The notes under the pieces: model-generated
Databases searched by the model: none
Told to the model about the DNA's origin: nothing
What the model saw: only the letters and a program-made list of their open reading frames with translations
Program-made: the position numbers and the translations under genes
Shown: positions 5,827 to 8,343 of the stretch, in pieces
Layout: every line of letters begins with the position of its first letter
How positions within the stretch are numbered: the stretch's first letter is position 1
NCBI GenBank assembly: GCA_013816225.1
Contig: JACDEQ010000082.1
Location: forward strand, 1 to 8,343
Reading direction: 5' to 3'
DNA: 8,343 nucleotides
DNA from: Armatimonadota bacterium
GTDB lineage: Bacteria > Armatimonadota > Fimbriimonadia > Fimbriimonadales > ATM1

Positions 5827-6942
5827 TCACTTAGGCACGATACGCATGATGCGGTCGTCATCTGCAGCCGGAGATCCGCGGCCATCCTTGTTGCTGGTGC
5901 TGAAGTATATGTACCCGTCCGGCCCTTGCGCGACGTCCCTTATGCGGCCCATGTCGGTGACGAGCTTCTCGTGCTTGACGACTTTGCGGCCATCGAGGAC
6001 GACGCGCATAAGCCCTTCGCCGCGAAGACAGCCGAAGAAGAAGTTGCCCTTGAATTGGGGCAGCTTATCGCCTGAATAGAAGGCTCCGCTGGCGGGAGCT
6101 TCTGCAGGCGTAAATTCGAGAAGGGGCGAAACCAGTCCGTCCTGCGTCGCCGTGTGATGAATCGTCGGCCAGCCGTAGTTCTTGCCCTTCTCGACAATGT
6201 TGACCTCGTCGCCACCGCCGGGGCCGTCGAAGCCGGAGGGGCCGTGCTCCGTCTGGAACATCAAACCAGTGCCCGGCTGCCAGTCCATGCCCTGGGCATT
6301 TCGGTGGCCGTAGGACCAAATGTGGGGCAAGGCGTCGTCGCGCGTCGCGAAGGGGTTATCCTCCGGGAACGAGCCGTCGTCGTTTAGGCGAAGGGTCTTG
6401 CCTCCGAGTGACAGGAGCTGCTGCGCGATGCGGCGATCGGTTGCATCGCCTGTCGTAATGTAAAGCTTGCCGTCCGGCCCAAACTTGATTCGGCAGCCCG
6501 CGTGGTTCGGCGCTGAGGGAAGCGCGTCCACGATAATCTTCATCTCGGTGAGCCCCGAGGGAGTCTCCTTAAACCGTACTACCCGAACCGCATCGAGCTT
6601 GTATGCGTACGAGGCGTAGATGAAGTGATTCGTGGCGAAAGCAGGGTGGAGGCACAGGCCCATGAGCCCCGTCTCGCTCGCCGACTTGACGTCTTTGAAG
6701 GTGTGCAAGGGCTGGGCTTTCAGCTTGCCGTTTTCGATGACCCTGACTCTGCCCGGCCGCTCGGTAAATAGAATGCGTCCGTCCGGCGCGAAAACGATCG
6801 ACCAAGGCACCTGCAAGTTCGAAGCTACCGTTTCCAGGCGGTACTCGATGTTCTCAGGCGCAATGGGCCCGTGCGCGGCAGGTGGCGTGTCGCCGCAGGC
6901 GCTAATGGCTAGGGAGAACGCGAGGCAGACAGCTTTCATCAT
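5827..6942 (-). CDS. PQQ-dependent aldose sugar dehydrogenase-type lipoprotein (YliI/Asd, sGDH family)
   Basis: Six-bladed beta-propeller enzyme of the soluble glucose/aldose dehydrogenase family, which oxidises sugars to lactones with pyrroloquinoline quinone. The 371-residue product starts MMKAVCLAFSLAISAC: a short lipoprotein signal with lipobox ISA-Cys16, so it should be membrane-anchored on the periplasmic side. Family motifs in order: VPWSIVFAPDG (blade 1), ETGLMGLCLHPAF, PNHAGCRIKFGPDG (His147, equivalent to the catalytic His of sGDH), LYITTGDATDR, LGGKTLRLNDDG, YGHRNAQG, QTEHGPSG with DEVNIV, NYGWP, and the closing RIRDVAQGPDGYIY. The frame is open to 7044, but the extra N-terminus is truB antisense; the ATG at 6942 gives the signal peptide. 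AGAGGA lies 14 bases upstream, over the truB end, which is a long spacing. The gap to truB is 11 bp, so it is probably in the same operon. Family is firm; substrate and PQQ use are inferred. Confidence 0.92.
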   Translation of the reverse strand: MMKAVCLAFSLAISACGDTPPAAHGPIAPENIEYRLETVASNLQVPWSIVFAPDGRILFTERPGRVRVIENGKLKAQPLHTFKDVKSASETGLMGLCLHPAFATNHFIYASYAYKLDAVRVVRFKETPSGLTEMKIIVDALPSAPNHAGCRIKFGPDGKLYITTGDATDRRIAQQLLSLGGKTLRLNDDGSFPEDNPFATRDDALPHIWSYGHRNAQGMDWQPGTGLMFQTEHGPSGFDGPGGGDEVNIVEKGKNYGWPTIHHTATQDGLVSPLLEFTPAEAPASGAFYSGDKLPQFKGNFFFGCLRGEGLMRVVLDGRKVVKHEKLVTDMGRIRDVAQGPDGYIYFSTSNKDGRGSPAADDDRIMRIVPK

Positions 6943-6953
6943 TGTTCTTACGA

Positions 6954-7823
6954 TTATCCTCTGGAAATCGTTAGATCTCGCGGCATGACCGTTTCGGGGT
7001 GCCAGCCTCCTGCGGTGCGCCGAGCAACCGCCAGGAAAGCGCATGAATAGGTAAGGATGGCCAAGCTGCCTTCGCCATCGTCGGTCGCAGGGATGCTTTC
7101 CCCGTGCAGCGCCATATTCGCAAGATCATCGTCCAGATCGATCACCAGGAGGGGCGACAGGGCTTGCTCTAAGGGCAGCAGGTCGGCGTCAGATGCTGTT
7201 TCAAGTGCACAAGCCTCGTCGACAGAAAACCCGCCGATGTTCGTTCTGCGGAGGGCAGTGAGGTGCGCCCCGGCACCCAACCTCTCACCCAAGTCATTGG
7301 CCAGGGTTCGGACATAGGTGCCGCCCGAACAGCTCACCTCAAAATCGACGAGCGGAGGCAGGAACTTGCTAATTTCGAACTTGTGCACCGTTACGTGCCG
7401 AGGTCCGCGCTCGACCTCGATCCCCTTGCGAGCCATCTTGTAGAGGCGTTCGCCACCGATTTTGACAGCGCTGTACATCGGAGGTATCTGCTCGATCGCG
7501 CCAACGAACTGCGAGGCGGCTTGCCGTATGGCGTCCTCAGCGAGCCCTTGGATTCCGCGCTCCGCCATCACTTCTCCCTCGGCGTCTTGAGTCGTGGTCG
7601 TAACCCCGAACTTCATCGTGCCCGTGTAGACCTTGGGTTCGGCTTCGATATATCGGAGGAACCGGGTTGCGCTTCCGATCCCCAGAACCAGTAGCCCCGT
7701 CGCCATCGGGTCGAGCGTTCCAAGGTGGCCAACACGCTTGATCCCCAGCCTTCTTCGCACCCGGTACACCGCGTCGTGCGACGTGATGCCCTTGGGCTTG
7801 TCGATCAGTAGGATTCCAAACAT
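6954..7823 (-). CDS. truB: tRNA pseudouridine-55 synthase TruB
   Basis: Converts U55 in the T-loop of tRNAs to pseudouridine, in the cytoplasm. The protein has 289 residues, normal for the family. It starts MFGILLIDKPKGITSHD, then carries the catalytic motif GHLGTLDPMATGLL (32-45) with nucleophile Asp38. It continues with QIPPMYSAVKIGGERLYKMAR and CSGGTYVRTLANDLG, both standard TruB blocks, and a PUA-like C-terminal portion (about 235-285). The frame is open to 7883, but the 20 residues before MFGILL are unlike TruB and overlap nrnA, so the ATG at 7823 is chosen. That start overlaps the nrnA end by 19 bases and has no clear Shine-Dalgarno sequence, suggesting coupling to nrnA translation. The order nrnA-truB is a common piece of the infB-rbfA translation cluster. 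Confidence 0.97.
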   Translation of the reverse strand: MFGILLIDKPKGITSHDAVYRVRRRLGIKRVGHLGTLDPMATGLLVLGIGSATRFLRYIEAEPKVYTGTMKFGVTTTTQDAEGEVMAERGIQGLAEDAIRQAASQFVGAIEQIPPMYSAVKIGGERLYKMARKGIEVERGPRHVTVHKFEISKFLPPLVDFEVSCSGGTYVRTLANDLGERLGAGAHLTALRRTNIGGFSVDEACALETASDADLLPLEQALSPLLVIDLDDDLANMALHGESIPATDDGEGSLAILTYSCAFLAVARRTAGGWHPETVMPRDLTISRG

Positions 7824-8343
7824 GCTTCGAGCGCCGGGATTAGCAGCCCTTGGGCTTCTTCGAGCGAAGTATCGAAGGTGCAACCGGCCGCGTTGACGTG
7901 CCCGCCGCCGCCGAACTGGCGGCAGACAGCGGAGACATCGATCGTTCCACGGGAACGCACGCTGACTCGGATTCGTCCCGGTTTCGGCTCCCGGAACATG
8001 GCGGAGATCAGTACGGTGCGAACGCGGCCTATTTCGTTGACGATGCCCTCGGAATCCTCGTCCTTTGCGCCGGAACTCTCGTAATCATCCGTCGATAGAT
8101 GGCTGGCGGAGATTCTGCCGTCGGCATGCATCTGCAGATGATTAAGGGCAGCGCTCAGTAATTTGATGGCTGACAAAGGTTTCTTCTCCCAAACCTCTTC
8201 GTTGATCTGCGTTAGATCGGCGCCCATGGCGACCAAGTGGGAGGCCGCATCGAGGCTCGCGGGGTCCGTATTGCGGAAGCGGAAACTGCCCGTGTCCGTG
8301 GCGATTCCGGTCAGCAGGTACTGGGCCAGCCGCGGGGTTACCT
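7805..8343 (-). CDS. nrnA: DHH/DHHA1 phosphoesterase (NrnA-type nanoRNase / pAp phosphatase), C-terminal part
   Basis: Degrades very short RNA oligonucleotides and, in many members, dephosphorylates 3'-phosphoadenosine 5'-phosphate; cytoplasmic. The N-terminus lies beyond the right edge. The visible 178 residues enter at the end of the DHH domain with YLLTGIATDTGSFRFRNT (8-25), whose Asp is a metal-ligand position in the family. A helical linker follows, then the DHHA1 domain with RIRVSVRSRG and the substrate-binding FGGGGHVNAAGC (143-154). The end (ALEACLESY) is at the normal place for NrnA, followed by TGA at 7807..7805. It overlaps truB by 19 bases. RecJ is excluded by the short length after DHHA1 and by the truB neighbourhood; NrnA is the best call. 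Confidence 0.93.
   Translation of the reverse strand, partial: VTPRLAQYLLTGIATDTGSFRFRNTDPASLDAASHLVAMGADLTQINEEVWEKKPLSAIKLLSAALNHLQMHADGRISASHLSTDDYESSGAKDEDSEGIVNEIGRVRTVLISAMFREPKPGRIRVSVRSRGTIDVSAVCRQFGGGGHVNAAGCTFDTSLEEAQGLLIPALEACLESY

Noticed and set aside
1450..8262. Recurring CGAGGCTCG-type words on the plus strand (near 1459, 1690, 1955, 2784, 8251) as a dispersed repeat
   Set aside because: They are mostly antisense to Ser-Leu-Asp/Glu codons in dnaB, rplI and nrnA, in different families and at coding positions; codon preference explains them.

Overview
The window is a piece of a moderately GC-rich bacterial chromosome made mostly of housekeeping genes with no mobile elements, RNA genes or CRISPR arrays. 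It looks like a diderm (double-membraned) bacterium: it encodes an MCE/MlaD-type lipid-transport protein that ends in what appears to be an outer-membrane beta-strand domain, a lipoprotein, and a type IV pilin-like protein with the N-terminal FTLVE prepilin signal and the C-terminal H-X9-DG motif. H-X9-DG prepilin-like proteins are abundant in Planctomycetota, Verrucomicrobiota and Armatimonadota. I lean to Armatimonadota (Fimbriimonas-like), but that is inference from gene style, not a measured assignment.

Layout: positions 1-4327 hold four minus-strand genes read in the order mlaD-like, rplI, dnaB, purD (purD runs off the left edge). They are tightly packed: the mlaD stop lies 7 nt before rplI and its end overlaps the rplI ribosome binding site; dnaB follows rplI after 123 bp; purD appears to start at a CTG codon overlapping the dnaB stop (CTGA). 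rplI-dnaB is a classic conserved pair; the MCE gene in front of it is the unusual member. Positions 4328-4624 form a divergent, largely non-coding region. A plus-strand prepilin-like gene follows (4625-5295), split by an apparent one-base deletion near 4902. Next come a small acidic hypothetical protein (5377-5649) and an ambiguous stretch (5650-5826) where short ORFs exist on both strands. Positions 5827-8343 hold a second minus-strand operon, nrnA (cut by the right edge), truB and a PQQ-type sugar dehydrogenase lipoprotein.

Functionally, the left operon joins envelope lipid transport, ribosome assembly, replication-fork unwinding and purine synthesis. The right operon is the tail of the common infB/rbfA/nrnA/truB translation cluster, with an exported sugar dehydrogenase where ribF often sits. 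The items most worth a second look are the one-piece MCE protein with a C-terminal barrel-like domain (a candidate trans-envelope lipid bridge), the CTG start of purD, the frameshifted pilin-like gene, and the acidic tail on ribosomal protein bL9.
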